Virus record (IMG/VR): IMGVR_UViG_3300044627_001483
Coordinates: 1-37,530 of that record
Origin: a virus
DNA: 37,530 bases
Strand: one strand, 5' to 3'
Positions 1-8,099 of this stretch are shown piece after piece (position 1 is the stretch's first letter; each line of letters opens with the position of its first letter). Under the pieces are notes generated by a model. The model was not told the DNA's origin and searched no databases. It saw only the letters and a list, made by a program, of their open reading frames with translations. Made by a program: the position numbers and the translations under genes.

Positions 1-1
1 T

Positions 2-340
2 CGATACATCAAAAAAGAACCATTATCAATACATTCGAATAAATTGATGGACTTTTTTTATATGAAAGATTTAATAAATCTTGTCGATCACTATATTCAA
101 AATAATGATCTAGATAAAATTGTTAATTGTTCTTATGAAACAAAAAGTACTTTAGTAAATATAGCAAATTTTATTAATACTTTATCAAATTATACTGTTC
201 CGATTACTGTACAAAATAAACAAAATTTAGACTTTTATTGTGGTGACAGTTATTTGCCTATAAAAACAATTGGTTTAGAACAAGGTATCGTAAATACCTA
301 TAAAATACTTAAAGAAAATACTTGTCTTTTTAAAAAATAA
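2..340 (+). CDS. NAD-dependent sugar epimerase/dehydratase, C-terminal part (5' truncated by window edge)
   Basis: The frame is open from the first bases of the window, so this is the C-terminal part of a longer gene and its start lies outside. A TTG at 44 could serve as a start but would cut into the domain. The segment IHSNKLMDFFYMKDLINLV resembles the C-terminal substrate-domain motif (F-Y/V-x-x-D-L) of extended short-chain dehydrogenases such as UDP- and GDP-sugar epimerases. This is family-level similarity only; the Rossmann fold and YxxxK site are not in the window. The gene is AT-rich and is followed after gp55 by gmd and a fucose synthase gene, so it probably belongs to the same nucleotide-sugar group. 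Its substrate cannot be told. Confidence 0.6.
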   Translation, partial: RYIKKEPLSIHSNKLMDFFYMKDLINLVDHYIQNNDLDKIVNCSYETKSTLVNIANFINTLSNYTVPITVQNKQNLDFYCGDSYLPIKTIGLEQGIVNTYKILKENTCLFKK

Positions 341-349
341 TGATATATT
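322..349 (+). promoter_or_regulatory. Candidate sigma70-like promoter of gp55
   Basis: The -35-like TTGTCT (322-327) and -10-like TATATT (344-349) are exactly 16 bases apart, the same spacing as six other promoters in the window. The -10 box abuts the ATG at 350, so a start seven bases after it falls on the in-frame GTG at 356. The -35 match is weak in its last three bases. Confidence 0.4.
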
Positions 350-919
350 ATGGATGTGAAAAAACCAAAAAAAAAGAAAAAAGCATCCGATGCTGATTAT
401 GTAAGTAATCAAGATTTACTTGATTCATTAATAGATTACAAGAAGAAAAAAGATGAAGCAGAAGATGCTGGCCGTAAAAAGCCAAAACTTCCAGACTTCA
501 TTGGCGAGTGCATTCTTAAGATTGCATCTCGCCTTTCTTATAGGCCAAACTTTGCAAATTATCCATACAGAGAAGAGATGGTATCGGATGCAGTATTAAA
601 TTGCATAACATACATCGACAACTTTGACCCCGGTAAATCCAGCAGCCCCTTTGGTTATTTGACCCAAATCTGCTGGTTTTCTTTTGTAAGAATAATAAAC
701 AAAGAGAAGCGTGAAAAGTATACTCAATATAAGTTTGCTGAACAACAAAACGATAAAGACTTCCACGCATGGTTCAATGAAACTTATGCTGGGGTTGATA
801 TCGGACGTAGAGACTTCTTTGGGTTAACTGATCTTGATATGGAACGATTTGATGATATGCTTGGCTCAAAGAAGACAAAAAGAACACGTAAATCAAAAAA
901 ACAAGGACTGGACATATAA
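350..919 (+). CDS. 55: Late-transcription sigma factor, T4 gp55 homologue
   Basis: This is a 189-residue protein that aligns along its length with T4 gp55 (185 aa), the sigma-family factor that directs host RNA polymerase to late promoters. Conserved stretches are [18 protein letters not shown] near the N-terminus and, at about residues 75-125, the region-2-like core ([33 protein letters not shown]). In T4 the C-terminus of gp55 binds the sliding clamp. Here the C-terminus is a lysine-rich linker ending KKQGLDI, which could be a short clamp-binding peptide (inference). The N-terminus also carries a run of lysines. The ATG at 350 touches the -10 box of the candidate promoter, so an in-frame GTG at 356 is a possible true start. 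The gene's presence agrees with the many CTAAATA/TATAAATA motifs found here. Confidence 0.92.
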   Translation: MDVKKPKKKKKASDADYVSNQDLLDSLIDYKKKKDEAEDAGRKKPKLPDFIGECILKIASRLSYRPNFANYPYREEMVSDAVLNCITYIDNFDPGKSSSPFGYLTQICWFSFVRIINKEKREKYTQYKFAEQQNDKDFHAWFNETYAGVDIGRRDFFGLTDLDMERFDDMLGSKKTKRTRKSKKQGLDI

Positions 920-921
920 AT

Positions 922-1941
922 ATGAAAGTTGCATTAATTACCGGAATTTCTGGTCAAGATGGCAGTTATCTTGCAGATTTATTATTATCAAAAGGATATG
1001 AAGTCCATGGAATTGTAAGAAGAAGTTCTTCATTTAACACTTCAAGAATTGATCATCATATGACAAATCCAGAAGTGTATAATAAATCTTTCTTTTTGCA
1101 CTATGGGGACTTGAGTGATTATAATAGTGTTTATCACATAATTTCAAAATGTAACCCAAACGAAGTTTACAATTTAGGTGCACAAAGTCACGTTAAAGTA
1201 TCATTTGATATGCCCATTTATACTGGAACTATTGATGGTATTGGAACATTAAATGTGCTTGAAGCGGTTAAAGAATATCAGGAAATTAATAAAAAACAAA
1301 TACGGTATTATCAAGCATCAAGTAGTGAGATGTTTGGAAAGGTTCAAGAAGTTCCTCAAAAAGAAACCACCCCATTTTATCCAAGATCACCATATGGTTG
1401 TGCAAAAGTATATGGTCATTGGCTAACTGTAAATTATCGTGAAAGTTATAATATGCACGCTTCTTGTGGAATTTTATTTAATCATGAAAGTCCAAGAAGA
1501 GGAGAAACATTTGTAACAAGAAAAATTACAAGAGCAATTGGTAGAATATATTATGGACTCCAATCCGAATTAAGATTGGGAAATCTTGATGCTATGAGAG
1601 ATTGGGGTTACGCAGGTGATTACGTAGAAGCAATGTGGAAAATGTTACAACAAGAAACTCCAGATGATTATGTTGTGGCAACAGGAAAAATGATTTCAGT
1701 AAAGGAATTCTGTAAATATGCATTTGATCTGGCCGGATTGGATTACAACAAATATGTTATTATAGATTCAAAATATTTTAGACCAGCAGAAGTTGATGAA
1801 CTTCTAGGCGATCCAACAAAAGCAAAAGAAAAATTAAATTGGATGCCAAAAACTGATGTTTATGAACTTGCAAAAATGATGGTTAATGCTGATATGGATC
1901 TAGCAAAAAAAGAATATGTACTAAAACAAAATGGTCTTTGA
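922..1941 (+). CDS. gmd: GDP-mannose 4,6-dehydratase
   Basis: This 339-residue enzyme would convert GDP-D-mannose to GDP-4-keto-6-deoxymannose, the first step towards GDP-L-fucose and related deoxyhexoses. The NADP-binding motif GISGQDG (residues 8-14), the SSSEMFG catalytic segment, the YGCAK (YxxxK) motif and the [15 protein letters not shown] signature are all intact, and the length is normal for the family. The start follows the gp55 stop by two bases. The next gene, the partner enzyme, overlaps its end by 11 bases. The coding sequence is distinctly AT-rich compared with gp47 and gp45-44, which suggests later acquisition of the sugar pair. The product may feed O-antigen, capsule or virion glycan synthesis; the acceptor is unknown. 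Confidence 0.95.
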   Translation: MKVALITGISGQDGSYLADLLLSKGYEVHGIVRRSSSFNTSRIDHHMTNPEVYNKSFFLHYGDLSDYNSVYHIISKCNPNEVYNLGAQSHVKVSFDMPIYTGTIDGIGTLNVLEAVKEYQEINKKQIRYYQASSSEMFGKVQEVPQKETTPFYPRSPYGCAKVYGHWLTVNYRESYNMHASCGILFNHESPRRGETFVTRKITRAIGRIYYGLQSELRLGNLDAMRDWGYAGDYVEAMWKMLQQETPDDYVVATGKMISVKEFCKYAFDLAGLDYNKYVIIDSKYFRPAEVDELLGDPTKAKEKLNWMPKTDVYELAKMMVNADMDLAKKEYVLKQNGL

Positions 1942-2830
1942 AAATACATTAATAACTGGTGGATCTGGATTAGTTGGGTCTTGCTTGAATTTTGGTAAAA
2001 AGCCAAGTAGATCCGAATTAAATGTTATAAACTATGATGAATTAAAAAGTTATGTTTTAAATAATAATATAACACAAATTGTTCATTGTGCCGCTAAAGT
2101 TGGTGGTGTGGCTGGAAATAGCAATAATATGCTTGAATATTTTTCAGACAATTTGACTATAAATTCTAATATTATTAGATGTTGTAAAGAAACAAATATT
2201 CAAAGATCAATTTTTATTCTTTCTACTTGTGTATTTCCAAAAAATGCAATAAATCCTTTAAACGAAACCATGCTACATGAAGGAGAACCACATGAAACAA
2301 ATTATGGATATGCATATAGTAAAAGAATACTAGAAGTCGGATCAAGATGTTTAAAAAATTCTATATGTTTAATACCTTGTAATTTGTATGGGTTGAATGA
2401 TAATTATAATATTGAATCTGGTCACGTAATACCAAGTTTGATTCATAAATGTTATTTGGCAAAACAAAATAATACAGATTTTATAATATGGGGTTCGGGT
2501 GATGCTGAAAGAGAATTTATGTTTGCAGAAGATTTTGGTAAAGTTATAACAGAGATAATTTGCAATCAACATTCTTATCCAAAAAAAATTATTGTATCTC
2601 CTGATAATTGTGTAACAATAAAAGAATTGGCATTTATGATAGCAGAACTTATGGATTACCAAGGAAATATAATTTTTGATACAAAAAAATTAGAAGGAAT
2701 TAAAAAGAAAAATACATGTAATAATGTATTTAAAAAAGTATTTCCAATGTTTCAATTTACAGATTTAAAAAATGGCCTTCAACAAAATATTGAATGGTTT
2801 GTTAAAAATTATAATATGGTAAGAAAATGA
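1931..2830 (+). CDS. fcl: GDP-L-fucose synthase (GDP-4-keto-6-deoxymannose epimerase/reductase)
   Basis: This 299-residue short-chain dehydrogenase acts directly after Gmd, epimerising and reducing GDP-4-keto-6-deoxymannose to GDP-L-fucose. Visible signatures are the N-terminal GGSGLVGS nucleotide loop, [14 protein letters not shown], the catalytic YAYSK (YxxxK), and HVIPSLIHK, which contains the family histidine. It is slightly shorter than the roughly 320 residues usual for the family. It overlaps gmd by 11 bases and gp47 by 4 (ATGA), so all three are probably translated together. Like gmd it is AT-rich. A functional pair is likely because no catalytic residue is missing, although the final glycan is unknown. 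Confidence 0.92.
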   Translation: MVFENTLITGGSGLVGSCLNFGKKPSRSELNVINYDELKSYVLNNNITQIVHCAAKVGGVAGNSNNMLEYFSDNLTINSNIIRCCKETNIQRSIFILSTCVFPKNAINPLNETMLHEGEPHETNYGYAYSKRILEVGSRCLKNSICLIPCNLYGLNDNYNIESGHVIPSLIHKCYLAKQNNTDFIIWGSGDAEREFMFAEDFGKVITEIICNQHSYPKKIIVSPDNCVTIKELAFMIAELMDYQGNIIFDTKKLEGIKKKNTCNNVFKKVFPMFQFTDLKNGLQQNIEWFVKNYNMVRK

Positions 2831-3876
2831 AAGCAATAATTCTTAACGATTCTCACTTTGGCTACAAAGCCGATTCTGGTGTTGTATTAGAATATTTTCT
2901 CAAGTTCTTTGAGGAACAATTGTTCCCATACATGAAAGAGAATAATATCTATACACTCTTTCATTTGGGTGATGTATTTGATCGTAGAAAATACATCAAC
3001 TTCAAAACTCTTCATGAAGTCAGAAAGAGATTCTTTGAACCTCTTCAGGAGATGGGTGTCAAGTGTATTGCCATTTGTGGAAACCACGATACTTATTTTC
3101 GTAACAACAATAATGTAAATTCTCTTGAAGAGATTGCCACTAAATATACGAACTGGGATATCTACAGTGAACCAACAGAAATTCAAACATCAGCAGGTTG
3201 CGTTGCACTACTTCCCTGGATTAATCCTGAAAATGAAGGTCAGGCGGCAAAGTTCCTTTCGGAGACTACGTGTTCGCTTCTGCTCGGCCATCTTGAACTC
3301 TGTGGCTTCCAGAGTATTCGTGGGATATTTATAGAGCAAGGTTATGACCCCAAGCATTTTGATAAGTTTGAATTTGTTCTTACTGGTCATTATCATATTA
3401 AGTCTAGCCGTGACAACATACATTATCTCGGCACGCAATACCAAATGGCTTTCTCAGATGTTTGGGAACCAAAGGGCTTCCATACATTCGATTTTGCGAC
3501 GAGAACGCTTGAATTTATTGAAAATCCAAGAAAACTTTTCTATACGCTTGATTATAACGAAGACGAACCGGAAAAGTTAGACTATAGTAAGTTTAAGGAC
3601 TGTTATGTGAAGATCTTCATTAAGAAGAGAACCAAAGCAGCCCCCTTCGAGAAGTACATGGATAAGTTCTATGAGGCCGGTGTTGCCGAATTGGCTGTTA
3701 CAGAGGAAGTGACAGCAAATCCAGACGTGGTTGCCGTAGATGTCCATAAGGACACTCTTGAACTGTTGCATGAAGAGATTGCAACTATAACCGAAAAGTC
3801 GGTAGATAAGAATGTACTTGCCAACATCATAAACACAGCGTATAATTCGGCATTATCAAAGGACGACAATGATTGA
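2827..3876 (+). CDS. 47: Recombination endonuclease subunit, T4 gp47 homologue (Mre11/SbcD family)
   Basis: This 349-residue metallophosphoesterase is close in length to T4 gp47 (339 aa). It has the full set of metal-binding motifs: D8-x-H10, GDxxD at 48-52, GNHD at 85-88, GHLE at 154-157 and GHYH at 187-190. With gp46 it forms the Mre11/Rad50-type complex that resects DNA ends for recombination-dependent replication and degrades host DNA. It starts inside the end of the fucose synthase gene (ATGA) and overlaps gp46 by 8 bases, so the two subunits are translationally coupled. A weak promoter-like pair, TTGAAT (2790-2795) and TAATAT (2812-2817), lies just upstream inside the fucose synthase gene. 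Confidence 0.95.
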   Translation: MKAIILNDSHFGYKADSGVVLEYFLKFFEEQLFPYMKENNIYTLFHLGDVFDRRKYINFKTLHEVRKRFFEPLQEMGVKCIAICGNHDTYFRNNNNVNSLEEIATKYTNWDIYSEPTEIQTSAGCVALLPWINPENEGQAAKFLSETTCSLLLGHLELCGFQSIRGIFIEQGYDPKHFDKFEFVLTGHYHIKSSRDNIHYLGTQYQMAFSDVWEPKGFHTFDFATRTLEFIENPRKLFYTLDYNEDEPEKLDYSKFKDCYVKIFIKKRTKAAPFEKYMDKFYEAGVAELAVTEEVTANPDVVAVDVHKDTLELLHEEIATITEKSVDKNVLANIINTAYNSALSKDDND

Positions 3877-5590
3877 GTTTTTAAAGGTTAGATTTAAGAA
3901 CTTTGGATCGTTTGGAAACAATTTTTCAGAAATCGACTTAAACACCAAAAAGACCACTCTGGTTACTGGAACAAATGGACATGGAAAGTCTTTTGCGCTA
4001 TTGGATTCGTTGTGCTTTGGTTTGTTTGGAAAACCCTTCAGACCCATCAATATCCCGCAATTGGTCAACTCGGTTAATGCGAAACAATGCTTGGTTGAAA
4101 TTGAATTCAATAAAGCCGGGTCACACTATCTGATTCGTCGTGGTCTCAGCCCCAAAATTTTTGAAATAGTCAAGAATGGGGAGATGATTGACCAGCACGC
4201 CAAATCCAAGGATTACCAAGAATACCTTGAGGAACATATCCTAGGGTTCGATTACGCAGCCTTTAAACAGGTCGTAATCCTTGGTAAGTCCAACTTCATC
4301 CCGTTCATGCAATTGACCCCTACAGAGCGCCGTAAGATCATTGAGGGGCTTCTGGAGTTGGATATCCTAGCAGACATGAACGTATATGTCAAAGGCCAAC
4401 TGGCGTCTTTAAAGGTCTCTATTGCAGAGCATCAAAGTTTGTTAAAAATTGCTCATGAAAAGATAAAGTCTCAAAAAGAATTTGTCGAGCAAGTTAAATC
4501 AAGCAATGCAGATGACATTAAGGCAATAGATGATAGAATTCAAGAATTTTATTCTGAAATAGACATAGCCACAAAAGAATTGGGTTTCCAATTAAGTGAG
4601 CATCTTAAAATTTCCGATTCAATAAAAAGTACAAAGAAAAAGATTGAATCTTTAAAAGATGTTCCTGCTATGCTTGTAAAGGCTGAAACTTTAAAAACAA
4701 CTCTTCTAGAAGAAATAAAAGCTTTGGAAGAAAATGCAACTTGTAAATGTTGCTTACAAGTTCTTCCCGAAGAACAGAAACAAAAACATTTACAAGAAAA
4801 GCGTAAAAAGTCAGAAGAATGTTTTGAAGTACTTAAAGTTGCCAGAAAAAAAGAAACAGAACTTGAAGAACTCAAAAAAGAGTATGATAAGTTGATGATT
4901 CTGTCAAATACACACAGCAGTGATATAAATGGATTTAATTATCGTATTGGAAATGCTGAGTCTAATATTAAACTTTTGCAGAAAGACAAAAAGGATAAAG
5001 AGGCTGCAAATAATCTGACCTCGCTCCTAAATAGTCTTGAAGAGTCTGAGAAGAAAAAGAATGAAATTGCTACTAAGTTGGAAAGCCTTGTTCAAGACCA
5101 AATTCACCATGATGTTGTCTATGATATCCTCAAAGATGGTGGGCTCAAGAGCCGGATCATCAAACATTATGTTCCAATCATCAACGGGCTGGTCAACAAA
5201 TTCCTCGGAAAACTCAACCTATATGTTGACTTCACAATCGATGAAGAATTCAAGGAAACCATACGATCCCGATACAGAGATGCATTTTCATATTCCTCTT
5301 TCTCTGAGGGTGAGAAACAGCGTATCGATCTGGCCATATTGCTGACTTGGCGTGAAATTGCCAAGATGAAGAATAGCCTTAACTGCAATCTATTGATATT
5401 TGATGAGATTTTGGATTCATCGTTGGATGCAACAGGCACAGAATCGTTCCTAAAGATCCTAAACAAAATGAAAAACAAGTGTTCGATTTACATTATAAGT
5501 CACAAGGCAGATGCCTTAATTGATAAGTTTGATCAAACTTTGCAGTTTGAGAAGAAAAACAATTTTTCTAAGATTAAGACCCAAGTCTAA
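3869..5590 (+). CDS. 46: Recombination endonuclease subunit, T4 gp46 homologue (Rad50/SbcC family ATPase)
   Basis: This 573-residue SMC-like ATPase is similar in length to T4 gp46 (560 aa). Walker A is GTNGHGKS (residues 34-41), followed by a long coiled-coil half. The zinc-hook CxxC is formed by C292 and C295. A second coil leads to the ABC signature FSEGEKQRID, Walker B LLIFDEILDSS and a late SHK switch histidine. The protein bridges DNA ends and powers gp47. The coiled-coil stretch (about 4440-5000) is visibly more AT-rich than both ATPase ends. The stop codon TAA lies inside a CTAAATA late-promoter motif, so early transcription of 46 runs directly into a late-expressed gene. Confidence 0.95.
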   Translation: MIEFLKVRFKNFGSFGNNFSEIDLNTKKTTLVTGTNGHGKSFALLDSLCFGLFGKPFRPINIPQLVNSVNAKQCLVEIEFNKAGSHYLIRRGLSPKIFEIVKNGEMIDQHAKSKDYQEYLEEHILGFDYAAFKQVVILGKSNFIPFMQLTPTERRKIIEGLLELDILADMNVYVKGQLASLKVSIAEHQSLLKIAHEKIKSQKEFVEQVKSSNADDIKAIDDRIQEFYSEIDIATKELGFQLSEHLKISDSIKSTKKKIESLKDVPAMLVKAETLKTTLLEEIKALEENATCKCCLQVLPEEQKQKHLQEKRKKSEECFEVLKVARKKETELEELKKEYDKLMILSNTHSSDINGFNYRIGNAESNIKLLQKDKKDKEAANNLTSLLNSLEESEKKKNEIATKLESLVQDQIHHDVVYDILKDGGLKSRIIKHYVPIINGLVNKFLGKLNLYVDFTIDEEFKETIRSRYRDAFSYSSFSEGEKQRIDLAILLTWREIAKMKNSLNCNLLIFDEILDSSLDATGTESFLKILNKMKNKCSIYIISHKADALIDKFDQTLQFEKKNNFSKIKTQV

Positions 5591-5593
5591 ATA
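5587..5593 (+). promoter_or_regulatory. Late promoter motif CTAAATA
   Basis: CTAAATA overlaps the gp46 stop codon (5588-5590). Taking the T4 rule that the last A lies at -6, the transcript starts at 5599, two bases before the ATG at 5601. No Shine-Dalgarno sequence is present. Confidence 0.7.
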
Positions 5594-5600
5594 TTTGTAA

Positions 5601-5885
5601 ATGTTCAGAGGAAATTTTAAATTTAATAGTGCCAACGGAAATAAATTGATGTATTCCAATGGTGATGTAGTACTCCACCAGGGAAAACTTTATAAATCCC
5701 GAGCAACTACACAAAATAGTCCCCTTCAGGCACCAAAAGATTGGGAGTTTATTGCTTTATCGGAGCCTTTTAGGGGTACAAATCCACCAGCAAATCCAAA
5801 AGAAAATCAAATTTGGATTTCAGATGATGGTGTCAGTTATGTTTATTTTTATGATGGAAATTCATATCAATGGATTTCTACTTGA
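5601..5885 (+). CDS. Small adhesin-like protein with carbohydrate-binding-type and fibre modules
   Basis: This 94-residue protein sits between gp46 and the 51-aa gene inside the replication block. Residues 20-52 (NGDVVLHQGKLYKSRATTQN, then a W) resemble small chitin-binding or CBM5/12-like modules in which a ligand-facing W/Y follows a G-x-V-x-x-x-G-x-x-Y pattern. The second half (NPPANPKENQIWISDDG, then YVYFYDGNSYQWI) is clearly related to a segment in the collagen-like fibre at 13700-13800 ([27 protein letters not shown]). It is therefore probably a virion or fibre accessory protein. The preceding CTAAATA motif supports late expression, unlike its neighbours. Its role is inferred from modules only. 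Confidence 0.7.
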   Translation: MFRGNFKFNSANGNKLMYSNGDVVLHQGKLYKSRATTQNSPLQAPKDWEFIALSEPFRGTNPPANPKENQIWISDDGVSYVYFYDGNSYQWIST

Positions 5886-5909
5886 TTTTGATTTTATTGG
5901 AGTTATATT
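5882..5909 (+). promoter_or_regulatory. Candidate sigma70-like promoter, 16-base spacer
   Basis: TTGATT (5882-5887) and TATATT (5904-5909) are 16 bases apart. The predicted start, seven bases after the -10 box, is 5916, the A of the ATG of the 51-aa gene. It would restart early transcription for the 45-44-62-regA operon downstream of a late gene. Confidence 0.6.
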
Positions 5910-5915
5910 GTAATC

Positions 5916-6071
5916 ATGAATGAAGACAGTTTTGAAAAGTTTACGAATCGTCGCAAGAACAAACCATCGGGCCTAGGTAAGAAGCAGCAGAAGCGCAACA
6001 AGCGTGGCAGTCGTCACGAGCAGAAGCAGCAATTGAATGATTCCATTTATCGTAAAGACGAACAGGTTTAA
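5916..6071 (+). CDS. Very basic 51-aa protein of unknown function
   Basis: A complete reading frame (ATG 5916, TAA 6069) encodes 51 residues, beginning MNEDSFEKFTNRR and ending IYRKDEQV. The middle is dominated by K, R and Q (for example LGKKQQKRNKRGSRHEQKQ), which suggests nucleic-acid or acidic-protein binding. The frame fills the space between the adhesin-like gene and gp45, and codon use resembles that of gp45. The predicted transcription start lies on its ATG. In T4 several small proteins, including the RNA-polymerase-binding RpbA, lie between 45 and 46, but no sequence similarity to them is visible. It could be a transcription or replication accessory factor (speculative). Confidence 0.65.
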   Translation: MNEDSFEKFTNRRKNKPSGLGKKQQKRNKRGSRHEQKQQLNDSIYRKDEQV

Positions 6072-6084
6072 AGAAAGAATATAT

Positions 6085-6756
6085 ATGACAACTGTGACTA
6101 AAATGCGTCTATCCAAAGACACCTATAACATTCTTAAAAACTTTGCAGCAATCAACTCCAACATTCTTATTCAGCCCGGAAATGTCCTAAAGACTGTTTC
6201 GGCTGGTAAGAACATCTATGTTGAGGCCAAGGTATCTGAGGACTTTGATGTTCAGGTTCCAATCTGGGACCTAAACAAGTTCCTAGGGGTCGTTAGTATG
6301 TTTAACAACCCTGATCTAGAATTTCACGACAGCCATGTTGTCGTAACCAACGGTCGTTCTAGCGTAACTTATTACTACTCTGAGCCCAGTCTGTTAACTG
6401 TTCCGAAGAGTGAATTGAAGATGCCAAAGACCAAAATTAGTTTTGATCTTGATGAGAAGGATCTTAACGAGATTCTAAAGGCTGCTAGCATTCTTCAGGT
6501 CAATGACCTAAAGATGGTTGGTGGCGAAGGCAAGTTCAAGATCATGGTTGATGATGCTAGTCAGAGCACAACCAATAGTTTTGAGATTGTTTTGGATGAG
6601 AACTATGGCGACAGTGACTTTGAGGGTACAATCAATGTATCTGAAATCAAGTTCATTCCCGGTTCTTATACCGTAGAATTGACTGACACAATCATCTCTA
6701 AGTTCAAGCACAAGACTCTGGATCTTTCCTACTACATCGCTATCAAGCGAGGTTAA
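6085..6756 (+). CDS. 45: Sliding clamp, T4 gp45 homologue
   Basis: This is a 223-residue protein (T4 gp45 is 228). The segment MRLSKDTYNILKNFAAINS aligns with MKLSKDTTALLKNFATINS of T4, followed by conserved DFDVQVPIWDLNKFLGVVS and a matching C-terminal domain. The trimeric clamp encircles DNA and tethers gp43, and in T4-type phages it also activates late transcription through gp55. The start is taken at ATG 6085 because it follows a purine-rich AAAGAAAG; the frame is open further upstream but only with rare start codons. It heads a tight 45-44-62-regA operon in the same gene order as T4. Confidence in function is high. Confidence 0.95.
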   Translation: MTTVTKMRLSKDTYNILKNFAAINSNILIQPGNVLKTVSAGKNIYVEAKVSEDFDVQVPIWDLNKFLGVVSMFNNPDLEFHDSHVVVTNGRSSVTYYYSEPSLLTVPKSELKMPKTKISFDLDEKDLNEILKAASILQVNDLKMVGGEGKFKIMVDDASQSTTNSFEIVLDENYGDSDFEGTINVSEIKFIPGSYTVELTDTIISKFKHKTLDLSYYIAIKRG

Positions 6757-6757
6757 T

Positions 6758-7702
6758 GTGACCGACATCAATAATCTGATCTGGGTCGAAAAGTATCGCC
6801 CCAAGACGATATCCGATTGCATTCTTCCTATAGACCTTACCGCCGTATTCAAGGGTATGGTCAAGGAAGGTACCATTCCCAACATGCTCTTCTATGGAAC
6901 TGCTGGCACAGGTAAGACCACAGTTGCAAGAGCCTTGTCAAAGGATATCGGTGCAGATAGCATTCTTATCAACTGCTCTGAAGAGAGCGGTATCGATACT
7001 CTGCGTACAAAGATCCGTAACTATGCATCTACAGTATCTTTGAACGGAGAACTCAAGGTAGTTATTCTAGACGAGTTTGATTACGCCAATGCAAACTCAA
7101 CTCAGCCCGCTCTTCGCGGATTTATTGAAGAGTTTGCTGCCAACTGCAGATTCATCATTACCTGCAACTACAAGAGCAGAGTAATTGACCCCCTACATTC
7201 TCGTTGCACAGGAATTGATTTTACAATTCCTAACTCCGAGAAGGCTCAGGCCGCAATGAACATTCTCAAGCGCATAGAATTTATTCTAAAGCAAGAGAAC
7301 ATCCCTTATGAGGTTCCTGTTCTTGTCAATCTTATCAAGAAGCATTTCCCTGACATTCGCCGCATTATTAACGAGTTGCAGCGTTATTCTTCTTCTGGTA
7401 AGATTGATGTTGGAATCTTGGCACAAGGCAGCAGCGAGTCCTATAAGGAACTCCTAGGCTACATGAAGGGTAAGGATTTTGCATGTTGCCGTAAGTGGGT
7501 TGTGCAAAATTTAGATCTTAACACAGCAGAGTTCTTTAAGCGTCTGTATACTGAACTATATACAGCCCTCAAGCCAAGTTCTATTCCGCAAGCAATCTTG
7601 ATCATTGCAGAATATCAGTACAAGTCAGCATTTGCAGCAGATCAAGAAATCAATACAATGGCTCTTATTGTCCAACTAATGATGGATTGTGAGTTCAACT
7701 GA
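6758..7702 (+). CDS. 44: Clamp loader large subunit, T4 gp44 homologue (AAA+ ATPase)
   Basis: This 314-residue protein (T4 gp44 is 319) loads gp45 onto primer-template junctions with gp62. It opens with the RFC-like WVEKYRPKTISDC box. It then shows Walker A GTAGTGKT (residues 47-54), Walker B VVILDEFD, the arginine-finger SRC (LHSRCTG) and sensor 2 near FPDIRRIINEL. The start is GTG at 6758, one base after the gp45 stop; the ATG at 6756 is in another frame and is followed immediately by a stop. The end overlaps gp62 by one base (TGATG), so the two loader subunits are translationally coupled, as in T4. Confidence 0.95.
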   Translation: MTDINNLIWVEKYRPKTISDCILPIDLTAVFKGMVKEGTIPNMLFYGTAGTGKTTVARALSKDIGADSILINCSEESGIDTLRTKIRNYASTVSLNGELKVVILDEFDYANANSTQPALRGFIEEFAANCRFIITCNYKSRVIDPLHSRCTGIDFTIPNSEKAQAAMNILKRIEFILKQENIPYEVPVLVNLIKKHFPDIRRIINELQRYSSSGKIDVGILAQGSSESYKELLGYMKGKDFACCRKWVVQNLDLNTAEFFKRLYTELYTALKPSSIPQAILIIAEYQYKSAFAADQEINTMALIVQLMMDCEFN

Positions 7703-8085
7703 TGAAACTGGGAGACTTTTTATCCAGTATCAATTACGACAAAAAACCTTTGCTGGATACGGACGAATCCGCTACTCGCCTTTATCCAGCGTTTGTTGTT
7801 AATCGATGTCTATCATATTTTGTGGACACAATATTTCATTCAAATGAAATGAATTGTGTCCCTTGGTTGGACAATAAGAGCCAGTTTGATTTCCACCGAT
7901 TGTCTATTCGTAAAAAGAGACGGTTTTCCAATTGGGTTAAGAAGGAAACCGAGGACGATATAGAACTAATAAAACAGGCTTATGGCTATTCAGAACGGAA
8001 GGCTATAGAAGTCCTAAATATTATTGGACCGCAGCAAATGGACCAAATAAGAAAGTCCCTCTATAAGGGCGGTACCGATAAGTAA
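7702..8085 (+). CDS. 62: Clamp loader small subunit, T4 gp62 homologue
   Basis: This 127-residue protein is placed exactly where gp62 lies in T4-like phages, coupled by TGATG to gp44. Sequence similarity to T4 gp62 (187 aa) is faint. However, the segments YPAFVVNRCLSYF, NEMN and LDNKSQFDFHRLSIRKKRRF, then WVK, are the pattern of the shortened gp62 proteins of marine T4-like phages (from family knowledge). It acts as the single non-ATPase subunit of the gp44/62 loader. The short length is typical of those relatives and not a truncation. A CTAAATA string at 8014 lies inside this gene and is probably chance. Confidence 0.85.
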   Translation: MKLGDFLSSINYDKKPLLDTDESATRLYPAFVVNRCLSYFVDTIFHSNEMNCVPWLDNKSQFDFHRLSIRKKRRFSNWVKKETEDDIELIKQAYGYSERKAIEVLNIIGPQQMDQIRKSLYKGGTDK

Positions 8086-8099
8086 ATAAGGATTTTGTC

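Noticed and set aside
915-922. TATAAATA spanning the gp55 stop and the gmd ATG
   Set aside because: The predicted transcript would begin inside gmd, after its start codon, so it cannot express gmd from that ATG. It is probably chance in AT-rich sequence.
2790-2817. Promoter-like TTGAAT-16-TAATAT before gp47
   Set aside because: The -10 box is poor and its distance to the ATG (nine bases) differs from the consistent set. It is mentioned with gp47 but not called.
8014-8020. CTAAATA inside gp62
   Set aside because: It lies within coding sequence about 80 bases before regA with no other support, and regA is an early-type gene.
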